The translations under genes and the position numbers were made by a program. From Pseudomonas poae (GTDB taxonomy: Bacteria; Pseudomonadota; Gammaproteobacteria; Pseudomonadales; Pseudomonadaceae), in contig CP110972.1 in NCBI GenBank assembly GCA_028869255.1, positions 3,043,001 through 3,107,000 of the forward strand: a stretch of 64,000 nucleotides of DNA, in the 5' to 3' direction. This document shows positions 16,431 through 23,640 of the stretch, one piece after another. Below the pieces are notes generated by a model, which made no database searches, was not told where the DNA came from, and saw nothing but the letters and a program-made list of their open reading frames with translations. Within the stretch, counting starts at the first letter, position 1; each line of letters starts with the position of its first letter.

Positions 16431-17165
16431 TATCCGTTTTTTAGGTGATGGCTGAAATGGGTTCCGCCCTTACGGCGGGTCACTTTGGAAAAGCCCCAAA
16501 GTAACCAAAGGGCTCTTGCCCCACCACTCGGCACCTCGCCTCCGGCTCGGTGTGCCCGCACGCAGACTTGAATCCGTGGGCCGCCAGCGTGGTTAATGGG
16601 GCGCCTAGATCAAGATCAAGATCAAAAGCAGAGCACGGCGGCCTGGTAGCCGACCTGAGTGGTGTGGATCAAGAGCGGGCTTGCAGTGGATTGGCTTTTC
16701 TGTGGGAGCTGGCTTGCCTGCGATGCAGACACCTCGGTACATCAGGCAAATCCAGTTGATGCTTTCGCAGGCAAGCCAGCTCCCACATTTGACCGAGGTC
16801 GGCTGTCAGGCCGCCGTGCTTTGCTTTGTTTTTGATCTGGCCCTTACATCCTTACCGCTGACGAAGTCAGCGATCTTTTGATCTAGGGCTTTTGATCGTG
16901 ATCTGAGACGCCCCGTCAATCACGATGGCCGAACGCAGGCTTGAATCCGTGGGCAACCCGGCAGGACGCCGGGTTAGCCGCGCTGGGCCATGGATGGCCC
17001 ATCGCGGCGGCCCACGGATTCAAGCCGGAGTGAGGGCACACCGAGCCTAGGCGAGGTGCAGAGTGATGGGGCGAGGACCTTTTGCTTACTTTTGGGTCCT
17101 TCCAAAAGTGAGTCGCTGTAAGAGCGAAACCATAAGCGGCCATTACCGCAGCAACGGATATGCCC
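16431..17165. repeat. Composite non-coding element with ~150-bp imperfect terminal inverted repeats
   Basis: The left arm (about 16431-16586) and the right arm (about 17004-17165) are imperfect inverted copies. Both contain ATATCCGTT, a TTACxGCG-type motif, TCACTTT(T)GGAA, a CACCTCGCC...GCTCGGTGTGCCC segment and TTGAATCCGTGGGCCGCC. Between them lie a triple GATCAA repeat near 16610, a REPIN (16701-16787), and a second TTGAATCCGTGGGC copy at about 16937 that pairs with the right arm to make a hairpin. Short open frames here follow the repeat structure and have no ribosome sites; I regard them as non-coding. It resembles dispersed intergenic repeats of Pseudomonas genomes and contains no transposase, so it would be non-autonomous if mobile. 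Exact ends are uncertain. Confidence 0.6.
16701..16787. repeat. REPIN (paired inverted REP sequences)
   Basis: TGTGGGAGCTGGCTTGCCTG at 16701-16720 is matched by its inverted copy CAGGCAAGCCAGCTCCCACA at 16768-16787, separated by a short loop region. This is the classic P. fluorescens REP family arrangement. No REP-associated transposase gene is nearby. Confidence 0.85.
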
Positions 17166-17167
17166 CC

Positions 17168-18796
17168 CTACACCCGCTTAACCTTCAAATGCCGCGCATA
17201 CCAAGGCCGCTTCGGCACCCGCCTAAACAACCCCTGCAATACCTCATCATCCTCAGCCGCAAACGTAATCCGCAACGCCAGCTTCATGGTCTCCGGGTCC
17301 ATCTCCATCGACTTCCCCATCTGCAACCCCGGCGTGGTACTGCACCCATGCGTGTCCGGCCCCAGCCACGGATCCCCCACTTCAACCCAACGCCCCGGCG
17401 CAAACCACGCCACGCCGTTAACCTCAAGCCGGCTCACCTCACCCGGATTAAACCGCTCATGCGCCCGAAACCAATCCTCAATACGGTCATCAATCCAACC
17501 ATGAAAATGCCAAAACACCGGATTCACATGCGATGAAAACGGATCCCCCAGAAAGTCGTTCTCCGCCGCATACCACCGCGGCGCAAAGTCCGAAGGATCC
17601 CGCGCAAAAGGCACAGGCGCCCCGTTGGACGGGTCCCGAGGCACCGAAGCCCAACGCATATGCAGCCAGTCATGCAAACCCAGCTCCATCTCCGATCCCA
17701 ATTGCCCCAACGTCAATTTAGCCAGGTAACGCGGATCGCGGTACTGAGACTCCCACACCTGAAAGTTGCTGTGATAAGTCTCCGCAGCCTTGATATCACT
17801 GACCCACTGCGTGTACTCGCTGTCCTCAGGTGCCGACCAAGTGGGCGGCAGTGCAAAACCATCGTGATTGTCGAAATAACGCAGAAAACCCAGGCGATCA
17901 CGCTCAAGCGCCGGTTGTGGCTCGGGAAATTGCGGCCACGACGGCAAATCCTGCATCGAGCGCGCCGCACCGAGCATATGCCGGTGCATAAAGAAGAAAT
18001 CGACACCCGACCCATTGCGATCCTTGAGTTTGCCGCGAGCATCCCGCTCTTTGCCTCGCGGGCCGGGCTGCCAGCCGATGCCGCGCAAGGCGTCGCGCTT
18101 GTCTTCGGAGAGTTTGTGCCACTGGTCACGGGTGGCATGCCACAGCTGATGAAACAGACGGTGCTCGGGGGCGATCAGCCAGGCCAGCAGGGTCGGGTTG
18201 AGGCCAATACGCTGACGAGCCTCGGGAAACCAGTGTTTATGGGCGATAAAACGGTTGTCACGCTCGGTCAGTGCCAACGGCCGATCCAGATCGAGGATCT
18301 GCCCGCTGAGGGTACTGCTGCCGGCGTTGGCAAAGTCGGCCCAGACTTCGTCGAGGGTCATCTTGAATTCGTAAGCCGGTATGCCGTTGGCGGAGTCGCG
18401 GTCGATCAGACGCCAGTACAGCAAGGCGCCCTCGCCCGTCAGCACATCACCGAGCACGCGGTAGCGCGGCTCACCCTCGGCACGCAGGTTGGCGGCAGTG
18501 TCGAGGTAGCCGCGCAGGCCACGGCCACGCGGGGCGATATCCAGCAGCAGCTCCAGGCCCTGCAGCGGCAGGCCCTTGAGGCCGGCGTCGCGGCCTTCCA
18601 GGCGCAGGTTCCAGACCCCGCGCAAGGTGTTCGCCAGTTGCTGGCCGGCGGTGTCGGCCAGGTCCACCGTGGCCTCGCCCGGGGTGATGGGGAATTCTTC
18701 TTCGCGCGTCAACTCGCGATGGGCATAAAAGGCCGCCGGCACGGCGGCACCGGTAAGCGCCAGGCCAGCGATGAACCCACGTCGAGAGATGGTCAT
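17168..18796 (-). CDS. pvdP: PvdP, periplasmic tyrosinase of pyoverdine chromophore maturation
   Basis: 542 residues. PvdP is a copper tyrosinase-like oxidase that acts in the periplasm on ferribactin to help form the fluorescent dihydroxyquinoline chromophore. The N-terminus SRRGFIAG followed by a hydrophobic stretch is a twin-arginine export signal. Copper-site histidines are visible in the HRLFHQLWH and FMHRHM segments and in the CuB-like segment NPVFWHFHGWIDD, which parallels the tyrosinase NPVFWLHH pattern. The ATG at 18796 follows TCCTAAGG. A PvdS-type promoter lies just upstream on the same strand, in a region shared with divergent pvdM. The gene ends close to the repeat element that separates it from viscB. 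Length and signal match the family. Confidence 0.93.
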   Translation of the reverse strand: MTISRRGFIAGLALTGAAVPAAFYAHRELTREEEFPITPGEATVDLADTAGQQLANTLRGVWNLRLEGRDAGLKGLPLQGLELLLDIAPRGRGLRGYLDTAANLRAEGEPRYRVLGDVLTGEGALLYWRLIDRDSANGIPAYEFKMTLDEVWADFANAGSSTLSGQILDLDRPLALTERDNRFIAHKHWFPEARQRIGLNPTLLAWLIAPEHRLFHQLWHATRDQWHKLSEDKRDALRGIGWQPGPRGKERDARGKLKDRNGSGVDFFFMHRHMLGAARSMQDLPSWPQFPEPQPALERDRLGFLRYFDNHDGFALPPTWSAPEDSEYTQWVSDIKAAETYHSNFQVWESQYRDPRYLAKLTLGQLGSEMELGLHDWLHMRWASVPRDPSNGAPVPFARDPSDFAPRWYAAENDFLGDPFSSHVNPVFWHFHGWIDDRIEDWFRAHERFNPGEVSRLEVNGVAWFAPGRWVEVGDPWLGPDTHGCSTTPGLQMGKSMEMDPETMKLALRITFAAEDDEVLQGLFRRVPKRPWYARHLKVKRV

Positions 18797-18831
18797 TTTC
18801 TACCTTAGGAAACGGCTTTATCAGAGCTAGA

Positions 18832-18855
18832 ACGTTTGCAGGCCGGGGAAATTTA
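18832..18855 (-). promoter_or_regulatory. PvdS-dependent promoter (iron-starvation box) for pvdP
   Basis: On the minus strand TAAAT (18855-18851) is followed by exactly 16 bases and CGT (18834-18832), the consensus of the pyoverdine sigma factor PvdS. It lies 35-60 bp upstream of the pvdP ATG. Confidence 0.85.
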
Positions 18856-18889
18856 CCGCGCCGCCCGTGCGGCCTAAATTTCCCCGGCC
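18841..18889. repeat. Perfect 15-bp inverted repeat linking two divergent PvdS promoters
   Basis: GGCCGGGGAAATTTA (18841-18855) and its exact inverse complement (18875-18889) flank a 19-bp GC-rich centre. The -35 elements of both divergent promoters and the first ten bases of both spacers are therefore identical. Confidence 0.8.
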
Positions 18890-18898
18890 ATCACTCGT
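18875..18898 (+). promoter_or_regulatory. PvdS-dependent promoter for pvdMNO
   Basis: CTAAAT with TAAAT at 18875-18879, then 16 bases, then CGT at 18896-18898. This is an exact iron-starvation box about 35 bp before the pvdM start. Under iron limitation PvdS would drive pvdM-pvdN-pvdO from here. Confidence 0.88.
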
Positions 18899-18932
18899 TC
18901 CTCCCTGATAGCGAAGGCCTCAACTGACTGAG

Positions 18933-20288
18933 ATGGCAATGACAAAACCACGTTCGAAAAAGGCGCTGTATATCGGCCTGCCGCTGGCACTGGCCATCGG
19001 CGCCGGAGCCGGCTTCCTGGTCTGGGATCACTGGTTCAAGGGCAATGCCGGCTACCCGCTGGAGGTGATCAAACAAGCCAATGAAATGCAGGACCGCCTG
19101 CTGTCGTTCGACAGCCATATCACCGTGCCAGTGGATTTCGGCACGGCCGGCAACGAGGCGGACAAGGACGGCGAAGGCCAGTTCGACCTGGTCAAGGCCA
19201 ATCGCGGGCGCCTGTCCGGAGCGGCCTTGACGATTTTTGGCTGGCCGGAGATCTGGAATGGCCCCAACGCGCCGCACAAGCCCACCGAGGGTTTTGTCGA
19301 AGCGGCACGCCATGAGCAGGAAGTGCGCTACAAAATCATCAGCGCCATGGTGCGCGACTACCCCAACCAGGTCGCCATCGCCTACACCCCGGATGACTTC
19401 CGGCGCCTGCATGGCGAGGGCAAATTCGCGATCTTTATCAGCATGCTCAACGCCTACCCGCTGGGCAACGACCTGAATCAGCTGGACCTGTGGGCGGCAC
19501 GCGGCATGCGCATGTTCGGCTTCAGTTATGTGGGCAATAACGCCTGGTCCGACTCGTCGCGCCCGCTGCCGTTTTTCAATGACTCGGTGGATGCGCTCGA
19601 CGGCCTGTCGGACATCGGCAAGCAGGCAGTGCACCGCCTCAATGACCTGGGGGTGATCATCGACGTGTCGCAGATGTCGACCAAGGCCCTGGAGCAAGTG
19701 GCGCAGTTGAGCCGCACGCCGATGGTGGCGTCGCACTCGGCGCCGCGTGCGGCGGTGGATATCCCACGCAACCTCAGCGACAAGGAACTGCAACTGATCA
19801 AGAACAGCGGCGGCGTGGTGCAGATCGTGGGCTTCTCCGCCTACCTGCGCCCGCTGAGCCAGCCGACCCAGGACAAGCTCAACCGCCTGCGCGCACGCTT
19901 CGACCTGCCGCCGCTGCCCAACCTGGCCATGGCCTTGATGCCGGGCGACGCGATCATTGCCGCATGGCCCGAGCACAAGTTCGGCGAGTACGCCAGCGCG
20001 CTGTACGCCATCCTCGATGAAGAACCCAAGGCGACGCTCAAGGACCTGGGCGACGCGATTGACTACACCGTACGCAAGATCGGCATTGACCACGTCGGCC
20101 TGTCGTCGGACTTCAACGATGGCGGCGGCATCCAGGGTTGGAACAACGTGGGCGAGATTCGCAACGTGACCGCCGAGCTGATCCAGCGCGGTTATTCCGA
20201 GGCGGATATCGCCAAGCTGTGGGGAGGCAACTTCCTGCGGGTGTGGGACCAAGTACAAAAAGCCGCCAAACCCTTGGCCAACCGCTAA
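18933..20288 (+). CDS. pvdM: PvdM, periplasmic dipeptidase-like pyoverdine maturation protein
   Basis: 451 residues of the renal (membrane) dipeptidase fold. In fluorescent pseudomonads PvdM is needed for periplasmic oxidation of ferribactin together with PvdP. An N-terminal hydrophobic segment (about residues 10-28) after a basic stretch fits an export signal or membrane anchor. The family's first metal motif DxHxD appears here as DSHITV, so the second Asp is Thr. VASHSAPR and HVGLSSDFND correspond to later conserved segments. This supports a non-peptidase role, but that is inference. An in-frame ATG six bases downstream (18939) is an equally possible start. It is first in pvdMNO, 18 bp before pvdN, under the PvdS box at 18875. 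Confidence 0.92.
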   Translation: MAMTKPRSKKALYIGLPLALAIGAGAGFLVWDHWFKGNAGYPLEVIKQANEMQDRLLSFDSHITVPVDFGTAGNEADKDGEGQFDLVKANRGRLSGAALTIFGWPEIWNGPNAPHKPTEGFVEAARHEQEVRYKIISAMVRDYPNQVAIAYTPDDFRRLHGEGKFAIFISMLNAYPLGNDLNQLDLWAARGMRMFGFSYVGNNAWSDSSRPLPFFNDSVDALDGLSDIGKQAVHRLNDLGVIIDVSQMSTKALEQVAQLSRTPMVASHSAPRAAVDIPRNLSDKELQLIKNSGGVVQIVGFSAYLRPLSQPTQDKLNRLRARFDLPPLPNLAMALMPGDAIIAAWPEHKFGEYASALYAILDEEPKATLKDLGDAIDYTVRKIGIDHVGLSSDFNDGGGIQGWNNVGEIRNVTAELIQRGYSEADIAKLWGGNFLRVWDQVQKAAKPLANR

Positions 20289-20306
20289 TCACCTAGAAGC
20301 AAGTCC

Positions 20307-21578
20307 ATGACCGACCGCCGTACGTTTCTCAAACAGGCCGGTGTGTTCGCCGCCAGCCTGCCGTTGGGCGCCGCCCTGCTCCCTCAGGCAATGGCCGCCA
20401 ACACACCGGATGACCCATGGACGGGGCTCAAGCAACTGTTTAACCAGGACCCGAACTACCTGCACTTTTCCAACTTTCTGGTGGCCTCACACCCAAAACC
20501 GGTACGCGAGGCGATTGAGCGTTACCGCGCCCAGATTGACCGTAATCCGGGGCTGGCCATGGACTGGGACCTGCAGGAACCCTGGAAACGTGAAGCCCAG
20601 GTGCGCGAATGGGCCGGCCGCTATCTGAAGGCCACGCCTGCGCAGATCGCCCTCACCGGCAGCACCTCCGAAGGGCTGGCGATGATCTACGGCGGGATCA
20701 AGGTGAGGCCCGACCAGGAAATCCTTACCACTGTTCATGAACACTACGCGACCGAGTTCAGCCTGGATTTCAGGGTGCGCAAGGAACAGACCCAGGTCCG
20801 CAAAATACGCCTGTTCGAGAACGCCAACCGGGTTTCCACGGATGAAGTGCTGGGCAATATCCAGCGCGCCATCCGCCCGAATACCCGCGTGCTGGGCATG
20901 ACGTGGGTGCAGTCCGGCAGCGGCGTCAAGTTGCCGATCGGCGAGATCGGCACACTGGTGCAGGAACACAATCGCAACCGCGATGACCAGGACCGGATCC
21001 TCTACATCGTCGACGGCGTGCACGGTTTTGGCGTGGAGAACCTCGACTTCCCGGACATGCACTGCGACTTTTTTATCGCCGGCACCCACAAGTGGATGTT
21101 CGGCCCACGCGGCACCGGGCTGGTGTGCGCCCGCGACCCGCAAAACAAATACGTGACACCGATGGTGCCGACCTTCTCCGAAGACCAGAATTTCGCCACC
21201 AGCATGACGCCAGGCGGCTACCACGCCTTCGAGCATCGCTGGGCGGTGGACGAGGCGTTCAAGCTGCACCTGCAATTGGGCAAGGCGCAGGTGCAGGCGC
21301 GTATCCATGCGCTCAATACCGAGCTGAAAGACCAACTGCTGGCCCACCCGCAGATCGAACTGGTGACCCCGCGCAACCCAGAGCTGTCGGCCGGTTTCAC
21401 CTTCTTCCGGGTCAAGGGCCAGGAGAGCGACGCAGTGGCGGCCTACATGATGAAAAACCGCGTGGTGATCGATGCCGTGGACCGCGATGTCGGCCCGGTA
21501 ATCCGCACCGCCCCCGGCCTGCTCAATTCCTCCGATGAGATCCGGCGTTTCATGACCCTGCTCAGCCAGCGGCTGTGA
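20307..21578 (+). CDS. pvdN: PvdN, periplasmic PLP-dependent enzyme of pyoverdine side-chain modification
   Basis: 423 residues, aminotransferase class V fold. PvdN modifies the glutamate side chain of the maturing siderophore (to succinamide) in the periplasm. The N-terminus DRRTFLKQAG followed by a hydrophobic stretch and PQAMAA is a twin-arginine signal, unusual for a PLP enzyme but typical of PvdN. The PLP-binding lysine is in AGTHKWMFGPRG, at about residue 262; upstream, YIVDGVHGFG supplies the aspartate that pairs with the cofactor ring. It is the second gene of pvdMNO. The ATG follows the pvdM stop by 18 bp, with AGAAGC upstream as a modest ribosome site. Length matches the family. Confidence 0.93.
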   Translation: MTDRRTFLKQAGVFAASLPLGAALLPQAMAANTPDDPWTGLKQLFNQDPNYLHFSNFLVASHPKPVREAIERYRAQIDRNPGLAMDWDLQEPWKREAQVREWAGRYLKATPAQIALTGSTSEGLAMIYGGIKVRPDQEILTTVHEHYATEFSLDFRVRKEQTQVRKIRLFENANRVSTDEVLGNIQRAIRPNTRVLGMTWVQSGSGVKLPIGEIGTLVQEHNRNRDDQDRILYIVDGVHGFGVENLDFPDMHCDFFIAGTHKWMFGPRGTGLVCARDPQNKYVTPMVPTFSEDQNFATSMTPGGYHAFEHRWAVDEAFKLHLQLGKAQVQARIHALNTELKDQLLAHPQIELVTPRNPELSAGFTFFRVKGQESDAVAAYMMKNRVVIDAVDRDVGPVIRTAPGLLNSSDEIRRFMTLLSQRL

Positions 21579-21613
21579 CGCCCTCCCTTTTTCCCTTTGA
21601 ACGAGATGCCCAC

Positions 21614-22486
21614 ATGAATCCATCCCGACTCAAGCCCCTGACCGCCCTGGCGCTGACCGCCCTGTGCGCGGCGCTGCTGCCCAACCTGACCCAGGCCGCC
21701 ACGCCGCAACCCGGCAAAGTGTTCAAGGACTGCAAGGACTGCCCGGAAATGGTGGTGCTGCCCGCCGGCACCTTCACCATGGGTACGCCCGAGGATGAAG
21801 TCGGCCGCGAGCCGGATGAAGGCCCGATGCATGACGTGACCTTCGCCAAGCCCTTCGCCATGAGCCGCTTTCACATCACCGCCGGGGAATGGGACAGCTA
21901 TATCCGCCAGACCGGGGTGAAGATCGCCGACGGCGACACCCGCCCCGGCCGCGAATGCATCGCCAGCAAACCGCGCTACCCGCAGGGCCCACGCCAGCCG
22001 GCAGTGTGCATGGACATGGACGACATCAAGCAGTACGTGGCGTGGCTGTCGAAGAAAACCGGCCAGCAGTACCACATGGTCAGCGAAGCGCAACGCGAAT
22101 ATGCCGCACGCGCCGGCACCAGCGGGCCCTTCCCCTTCCCGTTCGATGCAGGCAAGGGCTACAGCATCGCCGAGCACGCCAACACCTATGGCCCGGCCGA
22201 CGGCTACAGCTATTCCTCGCCGGTGGGCAGCTACCCACCGAACGCCTTTGGCATGTACGACATGCACGGCAATGTCTACGAGCGAGTTGCCGACTGCGAA
22301 CACGCCAACTACATCGGCGCCCCGACCGACGGCAGCGCGTGGATGGAGCCGAACTGCGAGGGCTACCAGATTCGCGGCAATGACTGGGGTGAGGCGCCGG
22401 TGTTTTCACGCTCGGGCAACCGCAACAACATCTACCCGCAGACACGCGGGGACTGGATCGGCTTTCGGGTAGTGCGCGACCTCTAA
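21614..22486 (+). CDS. pvdO: PvdO, periplasmic FGE-sulfatase-fold enzyme completing pyoverdine chromophore oxidation
   Basis: 290 residues. It belongs to the formylglycine-generating-enzyme-like (FGE-sulfatase) family; PvdO is required for the last oxidation from dihydropyoverdine to pyoverdine. A Sec signal is seen at the start (LTALCAALLPNLTQA, then AT). Family hallmarks include VVLPAGTFTMG near the mature N-terminus, NAFGMYDMHGNVYERVADC in the centre, and RGDWIGFRVVRDL at the C-terminus. I placed the start at ATG 21614, after GAACGAGA, because an in-frame GTG at 21575 would put 13 odd residues before the signal peptide and overlap pvdN. It is the last gene of pvdMNO and is followed by a REPIN before convergent pvdF. 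Confidence 0.92.
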   Translation: MNPSRLKPLTALALTALCAALLPNLTQAATPQPGKVFKDCKDCPEMVVLPAGTFTMGTPEDEVGREPDEGPMHDVTFAKPFAMSRFHITAGEWDSYIRQTGVKIADGDTRPGRECIASKPRYPQGPRQPAVCMDMDDIKQYVAWLSKKTGQQYHMVSEAQREYAARAGTSGPFPFPFDAGKGYSIAEHANTYGPADGYSYSSPVGSYPPNAFGMYDMHGNVYERVADCEHANYIGAPTDGSAWMEPNCEGYQIRGNDWGEAPVFSRSGNRNNIYPQTRGDWIGFRVVRDL

Positions 22487-22502
22487 GCTGCAGGAAATTC
22501 AA

Positions 22503-22591
22503 TGTGGGAGCGGGCTTGCTCGCGAAAGCGGAGTGTCAGATACACATTCAGTGACTGACACTGCGCTTTCGCGAGCAAGCCCGCTCCCACA
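22503..22591. repeat. REPIN between convergent pvdO and pvdF
   Basis: TGTGGGAGCGGGCTTGCTCG with continuing match (left arm 22503-22530) pairs with its inverted copy at 22564-22591. The inner AGTGTCA/TGACACT also pairs, so the whole stretch can fold as one long hairpin. It sits tail-to-tail between pvdO and pvdF and could act as a shared terminator. Confidence 0.85.
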
Positions 22592-22609
22592 TTTTGAAGC
22601 GTGCCCGTT

Positions 22610-23440
22610 TTAGACGCCCTGCTTGGCCAACAACTCCAACCCTTCATGCAACGCCGGGAACAGGCTGTTATTGAAGTTGTTCCAGCGCAGTTCGAGGATG
22701 GTGTCGTCCGGCGAAATCTCGGTTTTCAGCACGTCATGGAACACTTCGCCGGAGTCGATGCCGTTATCCACGTAGTGGAAGGAGGCCCCGGTCAGGTACA
22801 GCGGTTCCGACGGCTGGGTGGCCTTGGTGGCCCAGTCCACCACGGTTTGCCCACGTGCGCCGTACAGCGCATTCCAGGTGGCGTAGGCCCCACGGCGCTC
22901 GTAAGGCGATTCGATACGGGTAATGCCTGGGTGAATATTCATGATACGGCGGGCAAACGGTGCGCCCGGGCGTACCAGCTCATCGAGGATCACCAGCAAG
23001 CCATCCAGCACCACGATATCGGCCTTCAATTCCACCAGCGTGTCATGCAGGCGGCGCTCGAAATCCTGTTTGCCGGCGATGTGCTCAGCACTGCCGCGTG
23101 GCAGGCGACGGTAGGTGGACGGCACGCTCAGCAGCAAATCGTTGACCAGATGGCCCTGCACCCGCAGGTCGGCCGGGTACAGCCACTGGCGGCCCGGCTG
23201 GTAGGCAAAGCCATAGTCGCTGACCAGTTGCTGGTCCCGTGGGTTCTGTTCGTCGTCGTCATACACCACGCCCACCAGGTTGTACGCCTGGCCCAACGGC
23301 GTGTCGTTGAGCGAGCCCACCAGAAACTCCAGCACCGATTTCATGTAGCGCTCGTGGTCCTTGTAGGCCACCGGCTGCCCGGCCTTGTCGGCGGCGGCAT
23401 TTCTCAGGGACCACACATACACCAGATTCTTCTTCGTCAT
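22610..23440 (-). CDS. pvdF: PvdF, N5-hydroxyornithine transformylase
   Basis: 276 residues, cytoplasmic. PvdF transfers a formyl group from N10-formyl-tetrahydrofolate to N5-hydroxyornithine, giving the fOHOrn iron ligand loaded by the synthetases. The formyltransferase catalytic Asn and His are in MNIHPGITRIE, and the Asp is in the later FHYVDNGIDSGEV segment. I chose ATG 23440 (MTKKNLVYVW) rather than an in-frame upstream start because the length then matches the family (~275) and it leaves the promoter clear. A consensus PvdS box lies 62-85 bp upstream on the same strand. The gene is divergent from pvdE and convergent with pvdO. Confidence 0.93.
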   Translation of the reverse strand: MTKKNLVYVWSLRNAAADKAGQPVAYKDHERYMKSVLEFLVGSLNDTPLGQAYNLVGVVYDDDEQNPRDQQLVSDYGFAYQPGRQWLYPADLRVQGHLVNDLLLSVPSTYRRLPRGSAEHIAGKQDFERRLHDTLVELKADIVVLDGLLVILDELVRPGAPFARRIMNIHPGITRIESPYERRGAYATWNALYGARGQTVVDWATKATQPSEPLYLTGASFHYVDNGIDSGEVFHDVLKTEISPDDTILELRWNNFNNSLFPALHEGLELLAKQGV

Positions 23441-23501
23441 TGTTTCGCTCTCGCTGGACAGATCAGGCACGCGCCAATACGCGTGCGCCTACCCAACAAG
23501 A

Positions 23502-23525
23502 ACGAACCAGGCGCCGCGCAATTTA
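23502..23525 (-). promoter_or_regulatory. PvdS-dependent promoter for pvdF
   Basis: Minus strand: TAAAT (23525-23521), 16 bases, CGT (23504-23502). This exactly matches the iron-starvation box and points toward pvdF. Confidence 0.85.
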
Positions 23526-23556
23526 TCCGCCATCGGCACCGTCGGGCACGCCGAGC

Positions 23557-23580
23557 TAAATAGTCGCGCCAATGCTTCGT
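23557..23580 (+). promoter_or_regulatory. PvdS-dependent promoter for pvdE
   Basis: CTAAAT with TAAAT at 23557-23561, 16 bases, CGT at 23578-23580. It lies about 60 bp before the pvdE ATG and argues against any pvdE start upstream of about 23590. Confidence 0.87.
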
Positions 23581-23640
23581 TTGTCATGGGTAAGGGTCTG
23601 TGTGCCCAGCCCCCTCTTTTTCACTTTCCGGGAAGTATTT

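Noticed and set aside
16349..17143. Several 60-75-codon open frames between viscB and pvdP
   Set aside because: They follow the inverted-repeat arms, similar peptides arise from both arms, and there are no ribosome sites.
18891..20258. 455-codon minus-strand open frame opposite pvdM
   Set aside because: pvdM on the plus strand has a signal segment, family motifs and a PvdS promoter; the reverse frame has none.
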